58,112 nt of DNA from Lingula anatina. Its lineage: Eukaryota > Brachiopoda > Lingulata > Lingulida > Lingulidae. A program made the translations under genes and the position numbers. The notes beneath the pieces were generated by a model. It did not search any database, was not told the DNA's origin, and saw only the letters and a program-made list of their open reading frames with translations. The stretch covers positions 126,001-184,112 of the forward strand of contig NW_019773737.1 of assembly GCF_001039355.2 (NCBI RefSeq), read 5' to 3'. Shown in pieces: positions 34,629 to 46,290 of the stretch (its first letter is position 1; every line of letters starts with the position of its first letter).

Positions 34629-36845
34629 AAATAGATTTAAATCAAATCACGCTCAGTTGGATACAGATAAATGTACAGACTAAGAGAGACAAACACGGTC
34701 TTTTCAACTTAATGTTAAATTGAAGCTTAAGAAATTATATTTTGATGTTTGAGATGGCGTTGAGATTTAACATTAATACTTTGACTTACCAGTGGTAGAG
34801 TTAAGGCAGACAGAGAAACCTGGAAATGAACACATTGCTGGATAACTGTTTGAGTAATATTCTGAACACATCAGACTGGGTTCCCACCCCTAACAGGATC
34901 GATCCATCTCCACGGGGTTTCTCGCTTAATTGCTTTCAGCTTAAGTGGTCTATATGTCTGGGACGCCTACTAAAGCTGCTAAACGATAGTTACTGGTAAT
35001 TACACCCTATCAGCTTAAGTAGGCGTGGCAGACATTTAAGTCACTTAAGTAAATTCCAATTAAGGGAGAATCCCCTTGGAGATCCAAAGTTTGTACGATA
35101 GGGTCTTGGAATGGTCTCTTAGTTTACAATGGGAACAGTAAAAGAACTCGCAGTGTCTCAACAATTGAGTCTCAACAACCGCAATCTGCCCCACATTCGG
35201 GCATTGTCTCCCCTACCGCATTATACAAGTGTCTTAGTCTACAGGTGATCGTGCTATACACGGTAACTCGTTCTTGATTGAGGTAAAAAAAGACGCTTCA
35301 GCAAAAATGTTACGTATCATCTCCAAATGGAGACTGTCAACATACCCTATTGCTCTTGAAATATCCTTGACCAGCTTCCAGATGTTAGTTGAAGACAGTC
35401 TTGATCTACATTAGCATTAAAGGGATAACAACTGTTCGTATGAGATTCATATTTCACAATACATACACTGTAAACAACTCATAGAATAATAATAAATTAT
35501 CTTTTACCACCAAAACGGCAGTTATCGCAATTATTTTGGAATCTGTCCTTGTCATTGTCACCTCCATGGATCGTTCACCTCTGTTACGATTTATTGAGAG
35601 ATTATAAAGAAAAACAACTTAAACATAAATAAATAAATAATAAAAAATGGACCAACTTTGGATGTCTGAGCAGATTAATTAACCATTGATGAGTATGGGG
35701 AATTGTCGTCTACTCTACAAAAATCCTTTCTTTGGGATAAAAAATGGATAGTTGTTATCCTTGTTGTCACAATTATTACGGATATAGTTTTGCCAATGTA
35801 CGTTTGTACCTACGTCAATAACTACAGAGGTGGAAAGTATATAATCTGTAAAAATGGCTGACCGTCTTAACTTTTTCAACAGGTTATATGAGAAGCCTCT
35901 CTAATATCACAGAATGTCCCAATGGTTATTTACATTTTCTAATTTCCCATTCCCATGACTCTTACCGGGTATATGCCACTTTTTATTTTTGCTTTTCGAG
36001 AAACTAAGTCATTATACCCGGTGATTATTACATAACTGTATAAATATATATTTGAAACTCATAAACAGGATTTTATTTTTTAAAATAAACTGGTCTTTTG
36101 AAACGATTTCATACGCTATTATTTAAAACTATATATTGGGTATATTTGGAAGTTTTATGGTAAAATATTGGGTGAAAAAACGAAAAAAAAAGAAATCAAC
36201 AAAATTCTTCATTTTCACACCCATAGAATTTGGACTCCCATGAGGAAAAGGCCCTATTTTATATTTAGTCACCATGCCATTATTTTCCACATAGATTGCA
36301 TTGTGACGTATATTTTCTTGGTATTTGAAAATTTGTGCTGAAAATTTTGATGAAAATTGTTATGTTTTAAGACAATTGTTCATCTTACTACCTGAAGGAT
36401 TCGATCTCCCATGTACAAATGCTACATATTACAGTTTTAGCTCAAGAAATCAGCAGCCTTGGCCTTTTTAATGAATTATTCATATATAGCAAGCCAAACA
36501 AAACACTTGCTGTTGTTCTCCCCAATATTTTTTTTCAAAAGCTGAAAAAAAGGGAATCAAGATTTCATGGGAGGAGACAAATGTTCATGTTACAGGTGCA
36601 TTCCCAATCTGTTACATACTATGGGAGGGATGGCGGGCGTTAACGACACGTGATCAAGTTTCTACACACGGAGACATCGCGCTCGGTGACGTAACAGACG
36701 AGACACGCAAATAGTAGGTATTCGTAAACGACATTACACAATACCTGAATACCGCTTTTTATTCTTTGCCCTTCCAGGAACGAAGTCATTATATCCAGTG
36801 ATTATCATAAAACTGAATAAACATTAACATATGAAGTTCATGAGC
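34629..36845. repeat. spacer of unit E
   Basis: Foldback element at 34874-35114, a shortened T/G tract near 35728, an inner gene-tail copy near 36020-36095 and the repeated GATTT/CGATCTCCCATG block near 36400. No gene seen. Confidence 0.7.
34874..35114. mobile_element. foldback element, copy in unit E
   Basis: Third copy, same boundaries and same surrounding unit sequence as at 27653 and 29212. Confidence 0.65.
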
Positions 36846-36850
36846 AGCGT

Positions 36851-36856
36851 TTTATT
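36851..36856 (-). terminator. poly(A) signal AATAAA, TRIM unit F
   Basis: Conserved tail word, about 550 nt past the stop of copy F. Confidence 0.6.
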
Positions 36857-37407
36857 TAAAAAAGTACTGGTCTTTTGAAACATTAACATAGAGTATTATT
36901 GAAAGCTATTTTTTTCTAAGTAAGCATACTTCAAGCAACATATATCGATTTTGGACACACAAAATCAGCGTACCACAAGTTGTTACTATACAGTCAGTTC
37001 CCTCATCGGTGGTTTTTATAAAGGAGGCAGTATAATTCACCCTTTTTGCTATGCTGATGTTATATTTTTTTCTAGAACAATATTAATTGTTGGATGTCCT
37101 TGCTGCTGGCTGTCCTTGCTATAGTAGGTCGTGAGCCGATTGTGACTAAATTTCTTTTGTCTCATCTGATCGAAAGACAAACTTCCACTAGTATTTGTTA
37201 CCTGAGGCTATTAATGTTTATTACCCATTTCAAAAGGTTAAAAATTAAAAATTTAGAATAAGTAAATTTCGGCCTGTTTTACTGTACGGGTTCACCAGTG
37301 GTTCATCGAAGGCAAGATCCGTGAAAACTGGGCCGATACAATGTTTACTGGGGTACTGTCTGTATTTCAATGATCTTTTTAGTGTCCTTTGTTAACTTAT
37401 CCATCAA

Positions 37408-39306
37408 TCATAATTCAAAAAATTTAATATTGCCTCCACTCTCCCCAACGACCAGTTTTCCTACATGTTTTATAGTAACATCTGTTGGATAGCGTAGTCC
37501 ATTGTCTTCGCCTAAAAGAAAATACTTGAATTTCCCATCTGGTGACACCAGGTGTAGACAATGGTTGTTGAAGTCCGTTAGGATTATGTCTCCATTATCC
37601 AAGCAGCATGTACCACGCGGAATGTTCACCTGTCCGTCCCCATCACCCTGAGAACCATATCTGTATTTAAGCTGGAGAGTGGAATCATATACACGGATGT
37701 GATCATCTCCTGTGACGATGATATCGTCATTAACGTTGCAGTGGATGCATTTGGAATATTTACCTTCTGGGTCTGGTGTCGTCTGCAGGACCTTACCATC
37801 CTTGTGGTGCACAGTCAGAGTATCACGGCCGGCCACCACATAGTGACCCTTGCTGTTGACCGCTACTGCATGTGGTAACTCACTGTGGAATGTTCTCACC
37901 TGGTCCCCTGTCTTGGTGTAGACAATGATTTCATTTGACGCCTGGCATCTAGTGACGGTGTTACCGTTATCATCAATGGCAATCCCACCAAAAGCGCCTT
38001 TTTCTGCTGCTCGTGGGTTTGGAATACTGCCCTGTAGTACAAAGGTGGTGTCGTAGATGTGGATTCTATTCCTTGAAAAGGCCTCATTACACCAAATACC
38101 AATAAGGATGTCACCATTTGTATCAGTGGTCACGTCGCTGATAAACTCCTTATGAGACTTCTCCAAATCTACTTTGAATGATGTCAACAATCTTCCACTT
38201 ACAGCTGGAACCACGTCTCCAAGGCAACGGTTGATATTGGTAACGCACTCCTCCATGTCGTTGGTGATAAGCTGTAGCTGGGTCATGGCTGCGGGCAGGG
38301 TTGGAATTTTGAGGGCGTGAATGCTCTCGGTGTTTTGCTCACAGGCGGAGGCCATTTGCAGGACATCCATGTCGTTCCCATGGTTAATGAGCTTTCTCAA
38401 GAATTCTACAACGTCGTCCAGTTGATTTTGCTCAGCGGTAGCAGTTGCAATTAAAACATTTAAAACCTCTAGTTTGGCATTCGACTTGGCATCTATTTCT
38501 TCCAGAAGATCCTCGGCACGTTGACTGGCCATCTTAATAAGTAGCTCCAAATGGTTGTTTACTTGACTCTTTGCCTTCTTTCTTCCTTCTTCTACCAACC
38601 TCTTCTGGTGTTCAGCAGCGGTCTTGAACTTATCGTAGACTAGACTTTTCTTCTCAATGGGCCTAACGAGGAGTTCTAGTTTTTCCTTGCGTTTGTCAGC
38701 AGCAGTTTTGATTCTAAGGCAATCATGATCCTTGTGTTCCAAAAAACTACAAGTGGCGCAGATGCACTTTTTACACACTGGGCAGAAGATTTCTACGTGG
38801 TCCTTGCTGTTGTGGTCACAAGGGACGCTCTGTCGGGCACGCAGCTCTGTTACGTACTCGTCGCTTCCTAACTGGTCGACAGGAAATAGTTTGTGGTCAC
38901 GATTTAACTTATGAAGTACATGCTCCGAAGAACAATCACCACACATACTTTCCTCACAGTTCAAACAACGTTTTGTTGCCGTTGGTGGAATGCGTATATT
39001 CTTCAGACAACATACCTCGCATTTCTTGGTAGCTTTGGCTTGTTCTACTTGAGCAAGTGCGTGTGATATGCTGATCACAAGATGGTTTGTTTGTAAACTG
39101 CTAACACCGCCCCCAGGGAGGTCACACTGACGTCAACAGATAGGACAAGGGAATCGAGGCTGACCTTGGAAATTTCTTTCCAAAAGGTCTTGGAGGCAAT
39201 GCTGGCAAAACGTATGTAAACAGCCAAGGGGCTTGGGGACTTTAAACTTTTCAAGGCATATGCTGCATGTTAGGAAATCTTCCGTTAGGATCTTGGACAG
39301 AGACAT
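37408..39306 (-). pseudogene. TRIM-NHL copy F, nonsense codon just after the RING
   Basis: The start is the ATG at 39306 after an acceptor at 39326-39327. The RING reads CSIC..CLHTFCQHC..CPIC, and the next codon is TGA at 39133-39135 where all other copies have AGA (CRRQCD). A single A-to-T change on the coding strand explains it. Everything after it stays open from there to 37408: both B-boxes, the coiled coil and the whole propeller ending KFFEL. A 556-residue frame starts at an internal ATG at 39078. Without readthrough the product is a 58-residue RING peptide. The intact remainder suggests the change is recent, or an assembly or sequencing error. Confidence 0.87.
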
Positions 39307-39826
39307 TTCTCCTAGGACCAATATCCTAAAATAGAGGAATGAGGGTCAGGTTTAATAATATAGATTTAGTGATGGAGGTAAACACACCATTAAACTATAT
39401 CCAAAAGCATGTAAATATGGATATATTTATGGGATGAAATGTTTAGATTAAACAAAACAATATTCGACCTACGAAAGCCGTGTGGAGAACCCGTAAGAGT
39501 GTACCGGTGTATTACAATACTTTACACCACTAAGGTGAGAGCGAGTGCAGTAAGATTTACCCACGGCAGAGAGAGATGAATAAATTTTGGCTGATAGCAG
39601 GGCATACGGAACGGAATATAACACGAACATAAAAAGGTATTATTTGAAATAAATAGAAAATAAAATTATTCACAGCAGTTGACATTTTACGAAGAAGATA
39701 CCCTAATCCTCAAGCAGCAAAAATAATAAAATCCTGACTGTGTAACAACTATTATGTTTTCTCCACCTTACACAGATACAAACTGTAATAACTGCCAACC
39801 GAATATGTTTTCAGAATTCTAATTAC

Positions 39827-40078
39827 CTCTCTTTTCTCCAGTTATATTTCACTTGTTGGCAGGTACTCGCCTCCAGTCGTTATTTAGATGTACTGTCTCT
39901 CATGACATGTACACCTGGTCAGGTGAGACGTTTAATGTTCAAGGAGACTTCAAAGTCATCTTAATCAGCAAAATAGCGCTTTCTCTATGTACAATACAGA
40001 CGTGGTGACATATTTTATCGCTGTTATCTGAATTGAGTTGTGTACATTGATAAATCTGAACTAGTGAAAGGGTTTATA
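39827..40078 (-). promoter_or_regulatory. 5' noncoding exon and promoter block, unit F
   Basis: All elements are present: donor GTAATT (minus, 39821-39826), E-box palindrome CACCTGACCAGGTG and TATAAA (minus, 40073-40078). It pairs with the acceptor near 39326. Confidence 0.5.
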
Positions 40079-40805
40079 AAATAGATTTAATACAGCGGTT
40101 GGATAGAGATACATGTACAGACTAACAGACACAAGCACGGCCCTATCAAATTATATAATATTGAAGCATTAGAAATTATATTTTGATGTTTGAGATGAGG
40201 TTGAGATTTAACATTAATACTTACTATTATCAGTGGCAGAATTGAGGCAAATAACAGACTGCAAATGAATGCATTGCTGGATAAATGTATGAGTAATATG
40301 TTGATTTTAATATGAAATTTCGGGTTATAATGGGAACAGTAAAAAAAAATTGAAGTACCTCAATAATCGCAATCAAGTCTCAACAACCGCAATCGTGCAG
40401 TTTTCTCCCTCACCATATTACACATGTGTCTTGGACTACAGGTGATCGTGCTGTACACGAAAACTCGTTCTGTTCTTGATTGAGATAAAATGGCATTTAA
40501 GCCAAAATGTAATGCTTTGTGTTAGATAACGAGAATTCAGAGAGTGTCCACATCCCAGTGTTCTTCAAATATTCTTGACCGTTTTCCAGAGGTCGGTCGA
40601 AGAGGTCGGTCGAAGAATGTCAATTAGGATAACAATTCTTCGTATGACATTCATATTTCACAATACATACACTGTAAACAACTTACAAAAAAATAATAAA
40701 TTATCTTTAGCCACCAAAACGGCGGTTATGGCAATTATTTTAGAACCTGTGCTTGACATCGTTACCTCCATGGATGATTAGTCCCTGTAATAATTTATTT
40801 TAGGA

Positions 40806-40839
<34 letters not shown>

Positions 40840-43110
40840 AAATTAAAATAACATGAATAATATTAATAAATAAATAAAATGGCCTAAATTTGGATATCTG
40901 GGCAGATCCATTAACTATTGATAAGTATATGGAATTGTCTACTCTTCGAAAATCTCTATTTTTTTGGAGGGGGGGGGGTAAAAATGGACTGTTAGTATCC
41001 CTATTGTTTAAATTATCACGGATTTACATGTTGTCTGGCCGTGGGACGTGTGCACTACGTCAGTAACTAAAGAGATGTCAAGTATATAGTCTGTAAAAAT
41101 GGTTGGCCCTCTTTAATTTTGCAGCGGGCTATATTACATGAGAAGCCCCTGTGATTTCAGAGAGCGCACCATAGGGTATTTCGTGTTCTAATTTCCCATT
41201 CCCATGACAAGTATATGCCGCTCTTATTCTTGCTTTTTCGAGAAACTAAGTCACTATACCCAGTGATTATTATATAACTGAATAAATATATATTTGAAAT
41301 TCATAAGCAAGATTTCAATTTAAAAATAAACTGGCCTGTTGAAACAATTTTATACGGCACTATTAAAAATTTTATTGGAAATATTTGAAAATTTCATGGT
41401 AAAATTCTGGAAGAAAAAAATGAAAAAAAATTACAAAATCCTCATTCCCCACCCATAGGATTTGGACTTCCATGAAGAAAAGGCTGTATTTTATATTTAG
41501 ACACCATGCCATTATTTTCCACATAGTTTGCATGGTGTCGTATTCGGTGTTAGTAATTGAAAGTTTGGTGACAATTTTGGTGAAAATTGATTAATTTTTT
41601 AAACAACTATTCATCTACCGGTAACCACCTCTAGGATTTGGACTCCCATGTCAAAACATATTTCATTTATATGTCAAGAAATCAGCAGTGTTGGCCTTTT
41701 TATTGAATTTTTCATACATTCTTCACATATGGAAAGCCCAGCACTTGCTGTAATTTTTACCAATATATATATTTTTAAAACTGAACAAAATGGGGAATCA
41801 AGATTTCATGAGAGGAGTCAGAATGTCATGTTACAGGTGCATTCCCAATCTGTTACATACTTGGCGATTTTAGGGGAGGGGGTGGCGGGCGTTAACGACA
41901 CGTTTTCAAGTTTCTACACATATTGTCGTAGAGACATGGGGCTCGATGACGTAACAGACGAGACACACAAATAGTAGGTATTCTCACTCGGAACTACTCG
42001 GATGTCTCCGCACTCGTAAATAACCTCAGACGTAATACGGAGGCATCCATATTGATTGTTGATTGTTGGGAAGGAACTACTTTCAACCTTTTACCATAGC
42101 CCGTCGGTAAAACAGTCAAAGTATCATGTCTGTAGTACAAATATTCAACGTCTGTATCTGTTTATCCTTTAAATCAAAGTATATATGTCCACGTCTTGAT
42201 TCTACGTTGATTCAACGTTGATCCACCAAAATTAACGTTGATTCAACGGTGAATCAATGTCGTTTGTCTGCTGTGTTGTTTGGCAAACTGTAAAGCATCA
42301 TAAAAATCAGGGGTATTGACAGCCTTTCTTATGAGTGGAATAATCGATTGAGTGAGAAGGCATTTCCGGCGGACAAAATGCATGGATTTAGTGCATATTT
42401 CTCCCCCTATCACATCCGAGGTTAGTATGGAGCTTGCGGAATCAGCCGAAGATTGCCGATTGGGACGTGGTATATTATGGCATCCATGTTGATTTTTGGG
42501 AAGGAACTACTTTGAACCCCAATTTATTCATACAGACCATAATTATTTGTACGCAACAGTAGTCCTAGAATTTTCCTTCAAATCAAAGTCAATATGAGTA
42601 CATTCTTTAGCAAACTGTAAAGCTTCAGAAAAATCAGGGGTTATGGAAAAATCACTGTTGTCAGCCATGTTTATGCGCGGTGTGAGAATAGTTAGACGAT
42701 CGACTAAAATAGTGACAGCATTGGTTTTAATACACCGTTGACGAGAAATGTTTGACAATTGAATTGACGAAAATAGATGCTGAATTTATGACAGGGCCGT
42801 TTAAACTTGAAACTAAATCGATGGGAAGGCAGTGAATCGACGAAACATAACTGAATCGACGACATGAATTTTTGCCCTTTTGGCCGCCCATACATCTGTA
42901 TAGGAATCTCGTGTAATATCAGAGTGTCCAACACTTTTCACTCTATTCCCCATGATGCTCGAAACGCTATTTTATTTGGCATTTCCAAGAAGCACCCCTT
43001 TCTCACGACTCGTGAATGCCGGTTTTTATTTTTTGCCCTTCAAGAAACGAAGTAATACCCAGTGATTATTATATAACTGAAAAATTTAAATATTTGAAAT
43101 TCATAAGCAG
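40079..43110. repeat. enlarged spacer of unit F
   Basis: Standard spacer up to about 41980, with an A run at 40809-40837, a T/G tract at 40959-40978 and GGATTTGGACTYCCATG at about 41457 and 41634. A roughly 1-kb insertion follows, then the tail of unit G. The expected second half of the spacer is missing where the insertion sits. Confidence 0.7.
41983..42985. other. unit-specific insertion with an internal duplication and possible coding remnants
   Basis: This stretch is absent from the other spacers. It holds two diverged copies of a roughly 200-290 bp segment (42045-42335 and 42477-42675), both starting GGCATCCAT(A/G)TTGAT and GGGAAGGAACTACTTT. On the minus strand both contain similar codons: MADNSDFSITPDFSEALQFAK (42605-42667) and a degenerate TPDFYDALQFAK (about 42289-42324). 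Copy 1 carries an extra AACGTTGAT/ATCAACGTT-rich piece at 42205-42290. I do not recognise the protein. It may be a duplicated first exon of an unrelated gene. Confidence 0.45.
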
Positions 43111-43114
43111 CATT

Positions 43115-43120
43115 TTATTT
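43115..43120 (-). terminator. poly(A) signal AATAAA, TRIM unit G
   Basis: Conserved tail word, 250 nt past the stop of copy G. Confidence 0.6.
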
Positions 43121-43369
43121 TTAAAATGTACTGGTCTTTTGAAACATTTTCATGTGGTATTTTTAAACCTATTTTTTAATTAAGCACACTTCAAACAACA
43201 TATATATCGTTATTGGACACACAAACCGTATGGTAAACAGCGTACCACAAGTTGCTACTACAATCAGTTACCTCGTTTGTCATTATTGTGAAGAACGCAG
43301 CATAATTGGCACTTTTGGCTGTACAAAATCTCTTCAGAGTTCATTTTTAGCTAAGCAATCAGTCACAAT

Positions 43370-44092
43370 TCAAAAAAAGTTAATCTGGCCTCCCTCTTCA
43401 GCAACGACCAGTTTCCCAAGATGGTTTATAGTAACATCTCTCGGATTGAAAAGTCCATTGTCTTTGCTTAAAATAAACTGCTTGAATTTCCCATCTTGTG
43501 ACACCAGGTGTAGACGATGGTTGATGAAGTCTGTCAGAATTATGTCTCCATTATCCAAGGAGCATGTGCCGAGTGGACCGTCCACCTGTGCGTCACCATC
43601 GCCCTGGGTACCATACCTGTATTTAAACTGGAGAGTTGGATCGTATACACGGATGTGATCATTTCCTGGATCTGTGACGATGACGTCATCATTCACGTTA
43701 CAGTGGATGTGCTTGACACATTTACCCCCTGGGTCTGGTGTCGTCTGCAGGACATTGCCATCCTTGTGGTGCACAGTCAGAGTATTATGACCAGCCACCA
43801 CATAGTGACCTTTGCTGTTGACCGCCACTGCTTCTGGTGACTCACTGTGAAATGTTCTCACGTTGCCCCCTGTCTTGGTGAAGATAATGATTTCATTTGA
43901 CCCCTGGCATTTAGTGACGATGTTACCGTCAGCATCAAAGGCAATCCCAGAAAACGCCTCATTTTCTGCTGTTTTTGGGTTTGGAATTGTGCCCTGTAGG
44001 ACGAAGGTGTTATCGTAGATGAGGATTCTATTCCGTGAAAAGTCCTCATCACACCAAATACCAATAAGGATGTCACCATTTGTATCAGTGTT
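43370..44092 (-). CDS. TRIM-NHL copy G, NHL fragment cut by a gap
   Basis: About 240 residues of the propeller, starting at the N at 44093 and ending GQINFF. It is nearly identical to copy B over the whole visible length, including AENEAF, TKTGGNV and VDGPLGTCSLDNG, and it lacks B's extra A, so this region reads in frame. A run of seven A bases at 43372-43378 (six in B) brings the stop two codons early and removes the final EL. RING, B-boxes and coiled coil are lost in the gap. This is either a very recent duplicate of B or the same locus from another haplotype. Confidence 0.85.
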   Translation of the reverse strand, partial: NTDTNGDILIGIWCDEDFSRNRILIYDNTFVLQGTIPNPKTAENEAFSGIAFDADGNIVTKCQGSNEIIIFTKTGGNVRTFHSESPEAVAVNSKGHYVVAGHNTLTVHHKDGNVLQTTPDPGGKCVKHIHCNVNDDVIVTDPGNDHIRVYDPTLQFKYRYGTQGDGDAQVDGPLGTCSLDNGDIILTDFINHRLHLVSQDGKFKQFILSKDNGLFNPRDVTINHLGKLVVAEEGGQINFF

Positions 44093-44093
44093 N
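44093..44093. other. assembly gap (single N) inside TRIM copy G
   Basis: The sequence jumps from the first NHL blade directly to the 5' intron, at the same unit base as the gap at 20161. Confidence 0.85.
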
Positions 44094-44582
44094 CAATGAG
44101 GGACATGGGTTTAATGATATAGATTTAGTGATGGAGGTAAACACACCATTAAACTATATCTAAATGCATGTAAATATGGAGATATTTATGGGACGAAATG
44201 TGTTGATGAAATAAAACAATATCTGACCTACGAAAGACGCGTGGAGGACCCTTAAGCCTATGTATATAATGTATATTACAATACTTTACACCACTAAGAT
44301 GAGCGCAGTTGCAGTAAGATCTACCCACAGCAGAAAGAGATGAATAAATTTTGGCTGATAGCAGGACATACAGAACTGAATATAGCACGAACACAAAAGG
44401 AAATCATGTGAAATAAATGAAAATAATATTATTCACAACAGTTAACATTTTACGTAGAGGATAACCATCAGCAACAAAAATCATAAAATTCCAACTGGGC
44501 AACAGCCATTATTTTTTTACAACCTTACACAGGCGCAGACACAGACTGTAATAACTACTAATGTCTTCAGAATTCTAATTAC

Positions 44583-44834
44583 CTCTCTTTTCTCCAGTTA
44601 TATTTCTCTTGATGGTAGATACTTGCCTCCAGTCGTCATTTAGATGTGCTATCTCTCGGGACATGTACACCTAGTTAGGTGAGACGTTCAATGTTCATGG
44701 AGATTTCAAAGTCATCTTAATCAGCAAAATAGCGCTTTCTCTATGTGCAATACAGACGTGGTGACATATTTTATCGCTGTTATCTGAACTGAGTTGTTTA
44801 TATTGATAAGTCTGACCTAGTGTAAGGGTTTATA
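44583..44834 (-). promoter_or_regulatory. 5' noncoding exon and promoter block, unit G
   Basis: Donor GTAATT and TATAAA (minus, 44829-44834) are kept. The E-box palindrome is degraded to CACCTAGTTAGGTG (plus). Confidence 0.5.
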
Positions 44835-46290
44835 AAATAGATTTAAATCAAACCACGCTCAGCTGGATACAGTTAAAATTACAGACTAAGAGAGACAAGC
44901 ACGGTCCTTTTAACTTAATGTTTTATTGAAGCTTAAGAAATTATATATTGATGTTTGAGATGACGTTGAGATCTAACATTTATGCCTTGGCTTATCAGTG
45001 GTAGTGTTGAGGCAGACGAGGAAACCTGCAAATGATATATTGCTGGATAAATGTATGAGTAACATGTTGAACATCTTGCCTTATAATGGGGGCAGTTAAA
45101 ATAACCCGGAGTGCCTCCACAATCGCAATCAAGTCTCAACAATCGCAATCAAGTCTCAATAACCTGTCCTTTATAGTGTCAAGGCACTATAAAGCTAGGT
45201 TGCTCACTATTCATACCTTTGCATGGGGAGCTTTACAGTGGCTCTGACGAACAGCGGCAATTTCGAGTATCCGTCAATCAAAGGAACTGCTCCGCAGTAA
45301 ATCTGCAGTTGAATCTCATTAACCCAAAGTCAAACGTACAGCATATTTTAATATGCTTTATTTAATTTTATTTACTGTATTTAAGCTGTGAATTGAAAAA
45401 TTTATAATATCTTTTTAGAAGAAAATGTTATACCAGATGCCGTGGCATCTTTTGCTTATCAAAAAATATTTGCTTCTGAAGATATAAACACAATACATGT
45501 ACACGTTTATGTCGCGAGCAAAGTTTGACAGCTACACTGTATGTCCGATACCACTATAAGGACCGCGCAATGGCTGCACCAAAATTCAGTTTTTAAAGCA
45601 GAAAGGTGATTGTGTTGTGGCACTGATTTTCGAATGAAAGGTATTCCTAGTTCAAATTTCAAACTACGCGTCAGCCACTTTGCTTCTTTGTCTCGTCTGC
45701 AAGAGATATCATCAGCTCAAGGCGGGAAAAGCAGCTCCAGGCAAGACAGAGCTGTGGCGTACGAGACTTGTGACTTTCAAACATGGAAACGCCCCAGGCA
45801 AAATTTTTCCGAACACACCCCTAATCTGTCGCTAGTGGCTAGAGCCAGTATTGCTGATATGGGTTACATAGGAAAGCAGGATCGAGCTGGCAATACTGAA
45901 ACCCAGAACGTGCAGTGTCTCCCCTACCGCATTACACATGTATCTTAGTGTACAGGTGATCGTGCTATACACGGCATCTAGTTCCTGATTGAAGTAAAAA
46001 CGACGCTTCAGCAAAAAAAGAAATGTTTCGTGTGTGATAACTCTATATGGAGACTGCGAACCTACCCTAATGCTCTTGAAATATTCTGACTGGTTTCCAG
46101 GAGTCGGTAGAAGGCGGTGTGGGTCGTTGCCAGCATTAATGTGATAACACAATAAATACACTGCTAACAACTCAGAGAAATATAATAAATTTTCTTTTAC
46201 CACCAAAACGGTGCTTAACGTAATTACTCTAGAATCTGTGCTTGTCATCCGACCACGTGACCTCCATAGATAGCTTGCCTCTGCAAAAAT
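44835..46290. repeat. spacer of unit G, end of the TRIM array
   Basis: Nearly identical to 20903-22340. Homology to the array ends near 46290. No gene seen. Confidence 0.75.

Noticed and set aside
1-46290. Functional link between SETDB1 and the TRIM array, by analogy with the vertebrate TRIM28-SETDB1 complex
   Set aside because: The array proteins have NHL propellers, not the PHD-bromodomain tail of TRIM28, and a gap separates the two loci. Adjacency is no evidence here.
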